Origin: Manduca sexta
Taxonomy: Eukaryota > Arthropoda > Insecta > Lepidoptera > Sphingidae
NCBI RefSeq assembly: GCF_014839805.1
Contig: NC_051132.1
Coordinates: 5,270,001-5,334,000, forward strand
DNA length: 64,000 bases
Direction: 5' to 3'
The notes under the pieces were generated by a model. That model searched no databases. It was not told where the DNA came from and saw only the letters and a list, made by a program, of their open reading frames with translations. Position 1 is the first letter of the stretch, and each line of letters begins with the position of its first letter. Below, in pieces: positions 36,736 through 50,349 of the stretch. The position numbers and the translations under genes were made by a program.

Positions 36736-39700
36736 TTTTTTTTCCACACATCGTTTTTTATTTGTAGTTATTACACACGATCCGTCTATTTCATTACTTT
36801 TAACCTCTCTATATATTGTCATGATATGAATGATAAAATCCGCAGTGGGTTTATTCTTATTACAGTCTATAACCATTTCAATAATATCCCGGCTATTATC
36901 CCACAAGATGATCGTCGCAATGTAATCTTACATTCCTTCTATCAACTATTACTGTAACAAATTCTAGACATATTGTCTTTCACACAATTCGTCGTTCTTG
37001 TCGCTCGAGTTTCTCATCCTTTACTTTTAAATTCTGAAAATTGCATGCAACTGTAAAGATCCAGAATATTTGTATTACTCGATATGTTCCAAAACATTTG
37101 CATAGAACCATTAGTATGATTCCATCCATAAAAAGCAATGTACATACTTTATACGGATAATTTCCTTTAAAATCGTCGCAGTAAACGTTACACGTCGTCG
37201 GAAGTCCGCCCGTCGGAGCTGGCGGACAGTACGCGAAGAAATATGAACGGTTCTACCGGAAAAACGTTTGCACATAATTTTATAACAATTTAATAAAGCG
37301 GTGTGTATTACGTAATTGATAACATTACAAAATCTAAACGTGCCTAAAGCAAAAATACCGTTGTCGAACTTTTTAATTTAAGTTCGATAGCGTGTTTTTT
37401 TTACTTAATTTTTATTTCAATACTTAAGTGATTGTGAACCATATTTTATTGTAAACCACATTACTAAAATTAACAATTCGAAAGTAAACGTCTGTTACAA
37501 TTTTACTACTTTTAAACCCATTTTGGTGATGTTCCCAACATATAGAATAGTTTTTTTTAATATTTCTCACCAAGCGAAGCGGGCGGTGCCATGTGCTTAA
37601 TTACTATAGATTCTAGAAAGATCGGTAGATTCCCGTTCCCGAAAGTAACGAAATAATATAATATGCAAACTGATTAGTTGAGAAACTTGAAGTTCCATAA
37701 AAGACTGTTGCGAAATTGTCTCCAAATTGACATTGAAGTGCGAACCTAAAAACTAGCATTTAATCGAACACTTATTAATGAATCCGGATACTATAAACAC
37801 AATATCCGTGTTCACAAGATGTTAGTCAAATATTTGTAGTATTGAGATTCACGTATGTGACGTATTTAAGGTCAACCGAGGTCTACTCAATGTCAACGGT
37901 GTCAATAAACTTATTAAACGGAACTAATGTTATCAAGGCAACGGACGACCCTCGATTTATAAACATCTGCAGTTTATAATAAAAATTATAAGTTGTCGAT
38001 CATGTTGACCTTTACTGCTAAATATAATTACATTTTTTAGTTATTTTCTTTTTTATTGAATTAAATATAAGAAAAAATTAACAAACACACGGTGTTCTTT
38101 TTTTCTCTAACTGGAATAGTTTTTCTCAAAGAAAAATAATAGAAGAATTAATATACTCTATTTTTATACGTGAATTAAAATGATTCCCAAAGGTACATGA
38201 TAGTGTTTGTATTATGGGAGTTTTTGCATATCACGTAACAACGAAAATTATTTGCAGAAAATCAAAGTAGATCTTCGTCATAACCATTTTTAAAATTACA
38301 ACTACGCGTACCTGATCTGTTATATTTCTATCTTCCCATCAATCTGTATCGAAGAATACAAAAGTTGTTTACGGTTACTATAAGCTTCACGGAACTCTCC
38401 TCGTTGTAAACAGCTACATTTTATTGACCATAGCAATAGTTTTCCATGACCTTGATAATGTAATGTAAATTCTACTTGTATTGTCGCATTATATATATAG
38501 TTGGATAATATAAAAAGGACATAATGTATTTGGTAGTTCCTTATTCTAACAACTTGTAATTTTGGTCTACACAATGCATATTATTTAATTTGATATAAAA
38601 TGAATATCTTCCCCTTTATGAGTAAAAAACTAATAGCAAAATATATAAAATGGGTCTAAACCAGATATATAAAAACATTTAAGAGCAAAAATTATATGTT
38701 CTAGTATTTGCTAAAAGAAAGACATGGAGTTGACGGACTGACAAAATTAACCTCAATCAACGTAGAAAGGTCCCTGAGTGCGGATTATCCAAAAGCCTAG
38801 GGCTAGACACCTATTCAGTGGCTCCTGTAAAAATTACATCATAAAGTTGTTGGTCTCACAACTAAAATGGTACGTTCATACCGCAAAAACATTCAGATAT
38901 TAGTATTTCTGTTAAATGTTGGGTTGTATATATGATATTCATTAGCAAATATTTTATAATTTCTGAGAAAATCTTAGTCCCCGACTATCATCTATCATAT
39001 AGAAATGACGTTTGACGTTGACGTTTGATGATTTTATAATCAAATACGTATAAATCGTACATTATAGTAATATACTGGTATTACATTTTATTAAAAGAGA
39101 GGAAAAGCGAGTAGACACAATGGCTACTTTTGATGCCGATAATGCGCTCCGTAATATTATCTTTCCGATTTCTGTACTTTAATATTTTTTGTTCATAAAT
39201 AACTAATTATAATTTGTTGTTATACTTTTTTGTAGTCAACATGTCTAATATTGGTTACAATTCTTTCCTTTTTATTTAAACAAAAACTATTACAGCAATA
39301 AATTGTTTAGCAATAAACTTCATTATGCCATTGGCTTTAGGGAACCTGCCTTACGTAAACAAATTTTGAAAACAATAAACAAATCCAAAGCCGCCTTACG
39401 GGCATAAATAAAGTAGAGTTGGAATAAATGAAAACAAAGCTGAAATATACGCTATTAACGACGTCGCGTTCAGACTAAGGTATGGTTCAATCCTTGTAAA
39501 TGGAGCAAAAAGAAACAAAGATGGGTTCGATGGCAAGAGACGAAAAGGAATTGAGATTTTTGCATTGTCTCCGTAAAAGACACTCAAATAAGTTAGAGGT
39601 GTGATATGATCTTTTACATTTTAAAGAGGTATGATTTTGCGCAGACGATCAAACTAAACTATGTTATGAGGTGTTAGTGACTTACAAAAATGCTTCAATT

Positions 39701-40440
39701 GCGCGTCATATTTTGTATTTTATTTAACGTATAAATTATAAAAAAAAAATTGTTCAACTTTAAAACTGGTTTTTATGATTCCCACAGTAATTTTAGCAAC
39801 GTGGAAATTAACATCGCCATTATAATATAAGTATACATTTGTTCTGTTCCTACCATACATCTTGTTCAATATGGCTATTCTTAATATAGCTATGTCACAT
39901 ATCGAATCCAATGGCATCAAATTTCGTACAAAGGAACCAATATTCACTGCAGAGACTCCGCTTAACTTCTCAACATTTTGCATTGCCTACATCTAACGAC
40001 TCTGTTCCACCTTAGGCCGTATATCTGTTGTTTGAGGGTTTCTGCCAATTCCTATATACGTGGGTGGATTTTGTTGATTGCTTCACCTTTGTGGTTAGTT
40101 GTGCTAGAAGGCTCCTTTCATCAATTTTCAAATATGCATGATACGATTTAAAATATAGGAGGACTCAAGTCTTTGAAATAGCCTTAGTTAAATTATTTTA
40201 TGATATGCTGTTTATGATTTATAATATGGTATTACAGGGCAATTATTAAAAAATATATAATGTAAAGTGAATAACCCAGATTCCGTATTTCAAAATTACA
40301 TGTTTGAAAACGTTATAAGTCTGAAACATTAACAATTTGTTATCCAAACAATATTCTCGGAGCAAAATTATACTCTAGACTCAAGAGACGTTAGCCAGAT
40401 TTTTTTTTGTTTTAAAATTTTACTCAGTTTCATTAAAGTT
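36736..40440. other. 3.7 kb unannotated stretch
   Basis: AT-rich with no recognised genes or repeats. A GC-richer patch lies at about 37180-37265. Open frames of 84-90 codons show no signature. Confidence 0.45.
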
Positions 40441-40443
40441 CAG

Positions 40444-40620
40444 GGGCCTTATTCTCTATCCCGCACGTTATTTTAACAGTGCGTAACAAGCACGTAACAC
40501 AACGCGTCATGTTTAGGACTATAGAAATTTGACTTACAGAATACCATTCCACGCACATTTCTCGGAGATAACATGACACGGCCGCGTTACGCGTTTACAC
40601 TATCATACAGAATAAGGGCC
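40444..40620. mobile_element. MITE with GGGCC-TTATTCT terminal repeats
   Basis: Left end GGGCCTTATTCTCTAT mirrors the right end, whose reverse complement reads GGCCCTTATTCTGTATG. An inner pair CGTCATGTT / AACATGACACG adds to the foldback. CAG flanks both sides (40441-40443, 40621-40623) as a possible 3-bp target duplication. About 177 bp, noncoding. Superfamily not assigned. Confidence 0.55.
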
Positions 40621-40623
40621 CAG

Positions 40624-42283
40624 AAGAGGCGCTACAGTGTAACACGACGTGTAACAAACAAATTAGTTATGGAAACTTCTTCCGTTCCACCGCCTTGTAT
40701 AAAAGATTAGGTTTTTGTCCCGACTTCATCTGTTGTAATTCCCGGAGCCTTAAGAATACGTAATATAGGCCATGAAGTAAATTTATGTTTGCGTAACTGC
40801 TCACCGGGATTGAACTCAGAAAAAAACGAAAAGCAAACAACTGCGAATTGCTTTCAGGGTCCTTCTAATTGTGGGTTAGAAAGCTGTCAGTTCAGTAGTT
40901 TTAGATAAATATTATGAATGAAGTGTTGCTCTTGGCTCCGCCCCTATAAAGAACTGTCTCGCCCAAAAAAAGTAAGTCAACCCAGTGGTCTATCTGTGTG
41001 CAATTATTCATCCAAATTTTATTAACGGTTAACGGTTATTTCTTAGAAACACCCAAACATATCAAACTTTCGCATCTTACATATAATAATAATATGTAAC
41101 AGGCACATATTGTACATTATAGATATTGAAGAAAAACCAATGTTCCTTCTTTATTAGAGCAACAGAAGCCAAACCAATAGTTTTGGCTTCTCTTTAATGG
41201 TGAGTTTATAACTAAAAATAACTTTGGACGGCTTAGAACTGCAAAATATATTATCATATGTGGTATCCCACTGCATACCCTCATAAACGCAAGGGCTCCA
41301 GGGGAAGTATGTAGTCAATGCCTAGCAATCGAATTTAATGTTTCATATTACATTGATATGTGATTCCCACCGATGTACTGAATTCGCATTTAATGCTTTA
41401 AATATTTTCACATAGTTTACTAAAGAATTCCGGATAGTTGATATCAAGTTAGAAGTTAAATGTTTGCGTGTGTTTATCTATAGTACTGTTGAAAAGTCTA
41501 ACTGCAACTTCTTAGTTTCGTTTTGTATAGAAATAGAGAGTTTTCAAGATGATGAATTTATTAACACTTAAATCACAACAAACCACACTCGACAGTTTCC
41601 ATAGCGAAGTGCACAGTAAAAAGGCTATGAATTAACGAAGCAAGAATTTTTTTGTGTGATTAACATCGCGTCTATATCTTGAGGGGTCTGAATATGTTTA
41701 TTAGTCCTAAGTTTTAAAACACATTGTTAGATGTTATCGTAATTGCACTATTTTTATTCAAAAACATCTGGTAACTAAACTAATTGTGTTAAACCAAGAA
41801 CTACTCACATAGCATTTAGCAAACGCTAAACACTGCAAAAACAGTCATTACAAGTGCAGACCAGGCAATCATCACATGACATTATGTAAAACACCCAAGA
41901 AATATACACAATGTACTGTATTTCATATGTTAAAACGAATCGTGATGGACTGTCATGAGAATGGCTGTTCGTACAATGGGCAAGCCTGACGTGGCGTATC
42001 GAGTTATGGGCACTTCGTTGTATGTTCTTTATTGTTCAGCCTTCCGCTACTTGTAAATTGTCTTGCATAGATTTTGGATTGCGATTTTAAATATTTTCTA
42101 ATTTTCTATACTTCAAGTTTGCTAATGTTTTTCCATTTTTGTCGGTTAGTAGCGCTGCGGGTACACTATCATGAAGAACTGTTGTCATTTTGATCATATG
42201 AGTTCAGCGAATGGGGGATCTGCCTTTAGTTATTTTTTCTTCTACCTGTTCTTGAACATCAGTTTTTCAATAGAGTCCTCATT
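40624..42283. other. Unannotated AT-rich stretch
   Basis: No gene or repeat recognised. Confidence 0.5.
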
Positions 42284-42474
42284 TTTATACGTACAAAGTA
42301 AAGTGACCTCACTGCACTTATGGTAAGTGGAGTGGGGTCCGATAGAATATCGACTGACAAAAGGTGATTACCCTTCGGCAGTCGACACTATTATGCCGGC
42401 CTTTTGGAACTGGATATACACAGGCTGATCCCGGAACGTGACACTTATATCGGTCACTATAATATACGGTTTGC
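42284..42474 (-). repeat. Family A copy, head missing
   Basis: GTGACCTCACTGCAC, TGGTAAGTGGAGTGGGGTCC, TATGCCGGCCTTTTGGAACTG and GGCTGATCCCGGAACGTGAC in order on the plus strand, so the element is reversed. It ends before the GGTGGTAGG head. Confidence 0.65.
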
Positions 42475-43239
42475 TGTGGTAACTCTTATGTTGTGTACTT
42501 TAGCTGTTACGTTTAGAGTTTATAATGAAAATGGCTATTAGGGGCAAAGTAATTAGGCTTTGACGCTGTGAGATCATGAAAATGAGATTCTCGAGCCTCT
42601 GGTTAAGGTTATTCAAGTTATGCGTGTCTATCGAACACTTTCGTTATAATTTAGGCAAAAGGACTTCGACTGTTACTTTTTCCTGATGATTACGAATCTT
42701 TTTAAAGTACCTATAACAGAATACAAAATAGTACTTGAAGGTATGTACCAATTGAAGGTTTGTAGCAATTTTATTTTCATCAATTGTAAGTCATCGATAC
42801 AATGGAAATAATAATAAAAAAAAGGTAGATTTTTGTTTACATTTAATTCTTCTCAAACACATTAGAGATACAAGTGATATGTCAAGAACCAGGCACTCAT
42901 TCAAAGACAATCAATTTACACATAAATCTTCATTGGATTCATTTCATATTTCTCTACCAATTGCGGTGTATCAAAGCCACCTCAATTGACACAATAGCCC
43001 GGGGCTGTGTTTTAATTGATTTCAGTACATCTTTATAGAAACCGGAAACGTCAAACACCGCCTTGACCATACCATATTTATGTCGAAGGTTTATTGATAT
43101 TGTGTAGTAAAGATCATGGTTTTAGCGCTTTATTAGTGTCATATCTTTTGTGGCCTATAACTTTATTTACATAGATAAAATAAAGGGGAGACCATTACAA
43201 GACTTATAAACATTTTTATTATATAAACAGGGAAAAATT
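42475..43239. other. Unannotated stretch
   Basis: No gene or repeat recognised. Confidence 0.5.
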
Positions 43240-43416
43240 TAGGTTTGTAGGAGCTAATTTCCGGAACTACTGAACCGATTTTGAAAATTATATCACTAAT
43301 AGGAACCTACATTACTCCTGTGTTTTACTATTACTGCTATACGACTACTTTTCATTTCAGAAAAATATTTATCCCAGAAACCTCTTCAAAATTTTCACCT
43401 TTATAATATTAGCATG
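43240..43416 (-). repeat. Probable Helitron-like repeat fragment
   Basis: The reverse complement begins GCTAATATTATAAAGGTGAAA and contains CGGTTCAGTAGTTCCGGAAA. These are phrases common to abundant lepidopteran Helitron-like repeats (AATATTATAAAG start; ACTACTGAACCGATTT body). The CTAG terminus is not seen. Confidence 0.35.
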
Positions 43417-44149
43417 AGATAAGAAGCAATATACGATTAGTAAGGTCCGATCGCGAAGTACCTATTATAATTACGTTCTACCTACAATTCATTAAGGGTT
43501 ATGTACTTGTATTATGGGTAGGTACCTATCATAGAGTATAGGTATACTATGTAGCATCTGTATCTGTATATTCAGTTGGCTTGGGAACAATGACGGACAT
43601 TCATAAACAATTCAATTTATGTATTTACGAATCTGAATTCTATTACGTTTGACGTAAAGTAAGTAAATCAACTTCATAATATTTGTAAATACAATTCATA
43701 TTAGAATAATGTTAAAGAAAACATAATTATGTTTTTTATCCCATAGTTATCGAGATTCCCACGAGCGTGAACTGTTTTGCGTCAATTTCCTGATTACTAC
43801 TGCCCGCGTGGGTCGTACTTCGACGCATATAAACGCACGACCATTTCATTTACAGATGGATAATGTTTACATGAATTAATCCTTCCCAGCCCAATTCGGC
43901 CACGGTCTCGTTTTGCGTCGTATTCCTCAATATTGAGGGTCGTGACTTCCCTTCTGTATCACTTTCTTTCGGCCACGGTACCCACTTTTATAGTACCCAA
44001 GTGTGTGCGCAATACACAAGTGCTCTCTCTCATAGTTCAGTAAGACGGCTATAAAACATGACTGGAGAGAGATCAGGCACGGTATACCACCAGCACTTCC
44101 TAACTTCAAGCAGCGACTGAGAAATTTTTTAAAATGGAAAAACCAGCTA
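43417..44149. other. Unannotated stretch
   Basis: No gene recognised; 43780-43990 is somewhat less AT-rich. Confidence 0.45.
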
Positions 44150-44243
44150 CAATTATTTTTAGCTTGACCCGGGATCCGATCCCTGGACCTCAATGTGGCA
44201 TACTCGTGCCGTGTACGCCTTACAATTACGCCACCGAGGCAAT
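44150..44243 (-). repeat. Family C SINE head fragment
   Basis: The reverse complement reads GCCTCGGTGGCGTAATTG, then the B-box region AGGTCCAGGGATCGGATCCC. Only the tRNA-like head remains. It sits about 23 bp from a family D SINE. Confidence 0.6.
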
Positions 44244-44266
44244 CAACATTTATATAATAATAATAA

Positions 44267-44545
44267 CAGCCCTGTATTTTTTATATATAGTGCTGGACAT
44301 GGGCATCTTCTACTACTGAGAGGGTTTTAGGCCTTAGTCTACCTCGCTGGCCTAGTGTGGTATGGTAGACTTCACATAGTTTTGAAATTGAATTTTTTTT
44401 TTTTGAGTATTCTCAGATATGTATTTTTTCTTACAATATTTTATAAATAAACAATATATACATCATTTTCAAAAGACAGAATTCTATACGTCGGGTATTG
44501 AATCTGCGGACATCCGTGTCCGCGGACCAACAAGGCTATGGTGTG
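44267..44545 (-). repeat. tRNA-derived SINE, family D, decayed
   Basis: Plus strand CAGCCCTGTATTTTTTATAT, CTACTACTGAGAGGG, AGGCCTTAGTCTACC, GCTGGCCTAGTG and GGTAGACTTCACA, later ATTGAATCTGCGGACATCCG. This is the order of the complete copy at 50350-50690, but with AT-rich sequence (44390-44490) in the middle. Confidence 0.6.
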
Positions 44546-46067
44546 TTTCCGTTATGGACGTTTGATTCCTATCTATTTTGAATTGAGAACACTGCACTAT
44601 GTGTATTGTAAGAAAGCGGAATGGACAAATTCGTCATATGCCCATTTGTCCAATGGTCTCCTTTCTAGAAATGAGTTTCTTAGTAGAATATTTTATATAA
44701 GATATATTATTTGATATTTATTTAGTTTTTCGAACTATTGGTTTAAAATATTAGGACAGTAAAATAATTTGATCCGACAAATAATTCAGGGAACGAAATG
44801 TCAATCGGTAGCGGAGAAGATCATTTGATGATTACTATCGGATTAGAGTCGCTCTTCTTTTTTGACACTGCACATATAATAACTAAACACGGAATTCAGT
44901 ATTACCAACAAAAAATTACACAGTATTAGCAAAATATTTAATTCTCATTTATCTTGTTAACCAGCATCGTTACACATTGTAACTTTTTAATTAAGCTTTT
45001 AATATTTTATTTCTCACTAGCATAATATTCGTTGCTGCATAAAATTCTACGAATCGTTTCACTCTATTTACTTACTTTTTCGAGTTCTCAAGCCGACCGG
45101 GACTCTATTGTTGTTACAATGCCGTCCGCCTTTCAGGCTACCCATTTCTAAACAATGAGCTAAAGAATTCAAAACACGCAATGTTGAGTTGTTTGGGGTA
45201 AAGACAAATGTCTTTTTTTATTCGGATATCGTGCCAGTTCAAGTTTATTACTTAAAATAGGAACGCTAATTTAAACCCAATTTCTCGATTCAGAAGACCC
45301 CAATTTTTGGTAAAACCGTCTGTCTAACTGTTCAGTAATATTTTGTAGATTACTAAAATAAGTGGTTTTTCGAAGTACAAACGCTACGGACCTTTTGGAT
45401 TCATTATTTTCCTTTCGTGTTCACTGTTCTGAAATATTAAGTACACCTTCATTATAAGAATAAAAAGTCTATTATATATGAGTCTTCAACACGAGTTAGT
45501 TCAAAATATTCTTAGGCTTTAATCTGTATGTTCAATGTCATTCCGAAATTTAATTGATGAGATCTTGACACTGAACTTAAGTCCTCTTGACGTTTGAATG
45601 TCGTTTATGTTTTGAGTGTCGACAACACGATACAATCAACGATAATACGCTTTTATCTCTAGATTAGGCTGTGACTTGTTGAAATAGAATAATTTTGAAC
45701 GTTTCCAAAGAGATGTTGTTACCGAGTTGGATACGCAATCAAATTATACAAATATGTGTGGTGTGGTCAAACATGATCTTGGCATAATTTTGTTGCACCA
45801 TCTTCACTAGCGTGTAGCGGCGTTAGTTTCCCCGTCTTATCAGCGAGAAACATTATAAAACAATATCATTGTGATATTATCACCGATATTTTACGACGAA
45901 TGACTTTTGACTAACAAAATGTCACGACGACATAATATTATCTCGACGTTTCCTTTTTGAGTTGTGAGTGTGTTGCCACGTGTTGCGTGCCCAAGTGGTG
46001 CTTGTCACGTGATGCATGCTCAATACATGCACATTGCACATGTCGATGCAAACGTTGGGAGCCTTTT
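44546..46067. other. Unannotated stretch with E-box-like sites
   Basis: No gene recognised. Palindromic CACGTG hexamers occur at 45977-45982 and 46006-46011, with a third at 46147-46152 inside the next repeat. Function unproven. Confidence 0.4.
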
Positions 46068-46327
46068 TGCTAGTGGAAGGATATATTTTACATGTGCCCG
46101 GATAGCAACCACCATACACAAGGTGTTAACACCCGCTGTAGTGGCCCACGTGTGTTGCGTTCCAGGATCGGCATGTGTATATCCGTTTCCAACGGGCCGG
46201 CATAATTGTGTCGACTACCGAGGGTAATCATCACTCATTAGTAGACATTCTATTGGATCCCACTCCACTTACCATCATATGTAGTGACGTCACTTTGTCG
46301 TACACGTACTTATATAAAAAAAATACA
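46068..46327 (+). repeat. Family A retroposon copy, full length
   Basis: Head TGCTAGTGGAAGGATATATT, GCCCGGATAGCAACCACC, ACCCGCTGTAGTGGCCCACG, CGGGCCGGCATAATTGTGTC, CTATTGGATCCCACTCCACT, TTACCATCATATG, CTTTGTCGTACACG, then AAAAAAAATAC. Confidence 0.65.
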
Positions 46328-47129
46328 CCAGGACTATTACGAGCATTTTAATCGTAGATCTATACATATATTGGTAGATACAGATCACTCAACGGTAGCA
46401 CTAAAATTAGATATTATCAACGAATGTGTGATTCTCATCAATCATTATCGAAAAGTCAAAGAAAGCTGTTTTATCACCGCCCGCCGACATTTACAAGGTT
46501 TTTATCTAAAACGATGAATGAACGTGCTAACTACGATAAACTAAAATGCGCAGTGACGCACGTAAATTGAAGTATTGAGATTTGCTTCACTGCGTCATTC
46601 GAGAATTATTTGGGAATTTCACACTGCGGAAGATCAGACCCTTATAATGGTCCTTGTTATAGAAGACGTAAAGGTAGTTTCTTGTGAAACTCAAGAAAGA
46701 CTTAACGTATCACCACTTATGTAACCTGAGATATAGGTTGCTTCATTGACACATCCTCTTGACATTACGCTACTGTTTACCACCATTCGCCAACTTTTAT
46801 TTTATGACCTCTTAGATAACTGGAATTTTAACCTTTAACGATACATGAAATTTCATTAACATATTATGATGTACTGTGAAAATAAACCAGGCTTTAAATT
46901 TGCCAGAACCAAACTCAGTTTACCACTGCTTCCGCGCGGTTCGTTGCTTTTAATTTGTAGCCTGCGCTTTGAGCTTTAATAGGGAGAGAGTACACCATTC
47001 GGAATTATTGATTATAGAATACATTGTCAGAGCTGTATTAATAAGCAATACTTACCAAAATTATAATCATTAAAGGCAATTTCACAAATAAATACGTTTT
47101 AGGTCTTCTTTGTAGCTAATGAGTCTACT
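46328..47129. other. Unannotated stretch
   Basis: No gene or repeat recognised. Confidence 0.5.
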
Positions 47130-47275
47130 GTATATTCCGGAAATAGTTGGTGTATATCTGATTCAAACAGGCTGACAAAATTTTGTCAATTGGCGAGCGG
47201 TAATCATCTTTCAGTCGACGACATTCTAACTAATCCTCACTCCGCCTACTATCAGATGCAGTTTGGTTACTGATG
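47130..47275 (+). repeat. Family A fragment, diverged
   Basis: GTATATCTGATTCAAACAGG, GGTAATCATCTTTCAGTCG and ACTATCAGATGCAGTTTGG keep the family order but with many changes. An old copy without head or tail. Confidence 0.45.
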
Positions 47276-48704
47276 TATATATAATTAATAACAGACCTTA
47301 GAAGTAAGACCCAGTGTCTTTCAACACCGGCAACAAAGTGTTCCTTTGCTAGATTATTTTTATAGATTTGTATATGGCTCGACCTTCACTTAAGAATAAT
47401 TTATTAAGCAACTAATTGTGTCCCAAAGTAAGTTAAATTGAGGTGATGCCACCAAAACGGGATAATAAAAAACGTATAAATTCAAATGAAATCAAGGTTG
47501 AAACACCTAATATATACGGACATTAATAAAGTTAACATACCAGACGATTTATACCAGTGTATTTGGCATTTCTTGTTTCTATTTAAACTTTTCTTATTCT
47601 GATTTATTTAAATTAGTTTTAGGTTTGAATGATTTCGATAATGATTAACATAACACGTGTTTAGAGTCTCTTCGTCCAACCATTTATTTAACTTTTGACA
47701 CATGCACGCTTATGAAATTCTACAATTATTGACAAGGAATCGACAATAAATAATTGATGATTAATTTGTGGGCGCCATTTTTTATTTTCCATAGTGAAGC
47801 GACTTGCTATTCAACTCCGATATTAAGTATCGATGGATATTCATTGATCCCAACGATTGTGTAACAAAGTAATTCAAAACTTTGTCTTTGAAAGATAAAA
47901 TATGGCAGTGTAAATAAAATATATATTTTTTTATTTACACGTAACTATATGATAACCAATAAAATAAACTATTAAAGTTAAATAATGACCGAAAGATTAA
48001 TTTTGCGAAATAATAAAACAATAATGTAATGCTAAAACAAACGTTTATTTTAATACATAAATTTACACATTTAAACATCTAGGCCCGTTTATAAAACAAA
48101 ACAAAATGTCGAGCAAAAATAACATTTCAATGTGTTTAATCGATCAAAACTTCTTAAATTAAACCGATACTTACAAGAAATAAAAAAAAAACAAGAAATT
48201 GGTAACGCATTAGTACTTCCCCAATTGATTAGTAACCAAACTATCAAAAGGTAAAAAAATGGTTGGACCTAGTTTAGGTTTGCTGGTTTTCTACCTCTTT
48301 ATGTCAATCTACAGCTAAATTCTTAGTATGTGGGTATTTGCAAATTACAGGAAAATGAATTCCCTAATAATATATTTTTTCCTATGAAATTAAGTTTATT
48401 CATATATGTTACGTAGAGACGTGATAAATAATACTGCGACTTTAATGTATTTATATAATAAGAGGAAAATTCATAAAAAAAAAAAAAAAATCTTTAGAAT
48501 AGAGTTTGATTACGAAATTTGACGCGAAAAAAAAGAAAATTATACATATAGTGTTACCGGCAACTCATATGAGAGTTTAATTGAATTTAATTGTTACACC
48601 AGAAACTTAATTTTGGCTTAAATAACGATAACTTTGACTGTCAGTAAATTAAGAAACTGATAGTTATATTCTTATCGACATTCGATAAAGCATGGAATAT
48701 TATT
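47276..48704. other. Unannotated AT-rich stretch
   Basis: Contains an A-run at 48476-48490; no gene or repeat recognised. Confidence 0.5.
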
Positions 48705-48973
48705 GTTTAATATTATAAAACAAAGTCCCCAAAAGATGTCTGTCTATATCGATTTTCTCCAAATTTACTAAACGGATTTTTATTAAATGATAGTGCAATT
48801 CTTAAAGAAGGTTTAGGTTAATAGTACATTTCGGTTTTATGTAAATAGACTGAAATATATCAATTATTGTTGAAGAGGTCGCGTCGTTGTAAAAAATCTC
48901 TTGGGTCGGGATTACACGGAATAAATCTATCACACACTTATTTACAAGTGGGCGAAGCCGTGTGCACAGCTAG
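48705..48973 (+). mobile_element. Helitron-like element
   Basis: Begins TTTAATATTATAAAACAAAG-TCCCC and ends GTGGGCGAAGCCGTGTGCACAGCTAG, the CTAG lying at 48970-48973. The terminal sequences match the reverse-oriented copy at 19848-20050. A GC-rich segment before CTAG is usual for Helitron 3' ends. Noncoding. Confidence 0.55.
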
Positions 48974-50335
48974 TTTTTCAATATATCTTTTTCGTGTTTA
49001 TCATGGCTTCCACTGTTGTAAGTTAATTCAAAGAATAACAGACACAAAACAATAAATACGATACGACGATACATCATATTAGGTAATATATGATGTCCCC
49101 GTGCCAATAAAAACAATAAAAAAATCAATTGCACAGAAAAGCGATTCCAATTGCAACAGTAAAATGTATGAATCAAGTTTCATCGCGCCCCATTACCGCT
49201 GATGAGATTTTAATTGATACACGTAACACTGAAGTTGATACACCGCGAATCCCTTTGTATTATACTGCCATTTACGATTTCAATCAGATGTCACGTTAAT
49301 TAAACTTCACATTTTTAAATCTTCACGCCAGTGATCCCACCTGGTGTTAAGTGGAATAGGAATCAGATTGGTAAACCATGAGTTGCATTCTGAAAATCAC
49401 AATCCATAGGATAGGTAAAATTGCTTGTTTCTATATGGTTTTATAAATAATCTTTTATTAATAGAAAACAACAATGCCTCTAAGGAGATTAGAATGTGCG
49501 TTCATTACTTTTATTTCATAAAAGTCTTAGACGCGTGTAAAATGCGTGTAAAAGCAAGTTGGTTTATAAAAACACTTTCATCGTATACTTAGCTTAGTCA
49601 ACTATGAACTTTTGAATTTGAAGACGTTCTATTTGACAATAATTTTTACTGCCTTATAGTTATAACGTTTATAATATATAATGAAAGAAATCTGCATAAG
49701 ATAGTAATATGCGTGACACGACTTCCAAAACGAAGTTGTAAAATATATATTTTGCGACCGCCGAAGCGAAACGGCCGAGTAAAAATAAGCAAACGAGTGA
49801 TCTTCCAATATTTGTTCCTGTTTGATATAGGTTCAAATGCTTGTAATTCCTCCTGTAATCTATGACCAACTATGTACATGTCCTATGTACACCGTTTACA
49901 TCCTCATGCTAAGCTTGGACAAGCAAGTTCTTGCAGCAATATATTGCACAAAATTCCAGATGCGATTTAACTAGTTATATTTCAATAGTTCTATATACGT
50001 ATGACTTGCTACGACTCCTGAAAGTTTTAAAGTTTGTTGTATTTTAAATGGTAAAGATCACTTGCGGAAGTCGGCTTCGGGAAGTTTTCTTATTAATTTA
50101 CATCTCGTTCTAATGGTAGGTCATTGAAGTCTGATTTACGTGCTTGTGATTGATTTCAAACAATATTGAGTACATTATTGGGTTTTATAGCAGTATTTTT
50201 CAGTGCCACAGCGAAGCTATAGACATATTTATTCATAGACTGCACTGCTTAGGAAAGAATCTATGAGTCACAGAAAGCCAGCGTAAAACGAAGCCTGCTT
50301 TCCTTCTGAATCCCTTTCCCTCTCTTTTAAAGCCG
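48974..50335. other. Unannotated AT-rich stretch
   Basis: A short GATCCCACCTGGTGTTAAGTGG segment near 49334 resembles a lepidopteran retroposon 3' end but is too short to call. No gene supported. Confidence 0.45.
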
Positions 50336-50349
50336 ATATCACAATCATA
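50336..50349 (+). repeat. Target-site duplication of SINE D, left
   Basis: ATATCACAATCATA, repeated exactly at 50691-50704. Confidence 0.85.
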
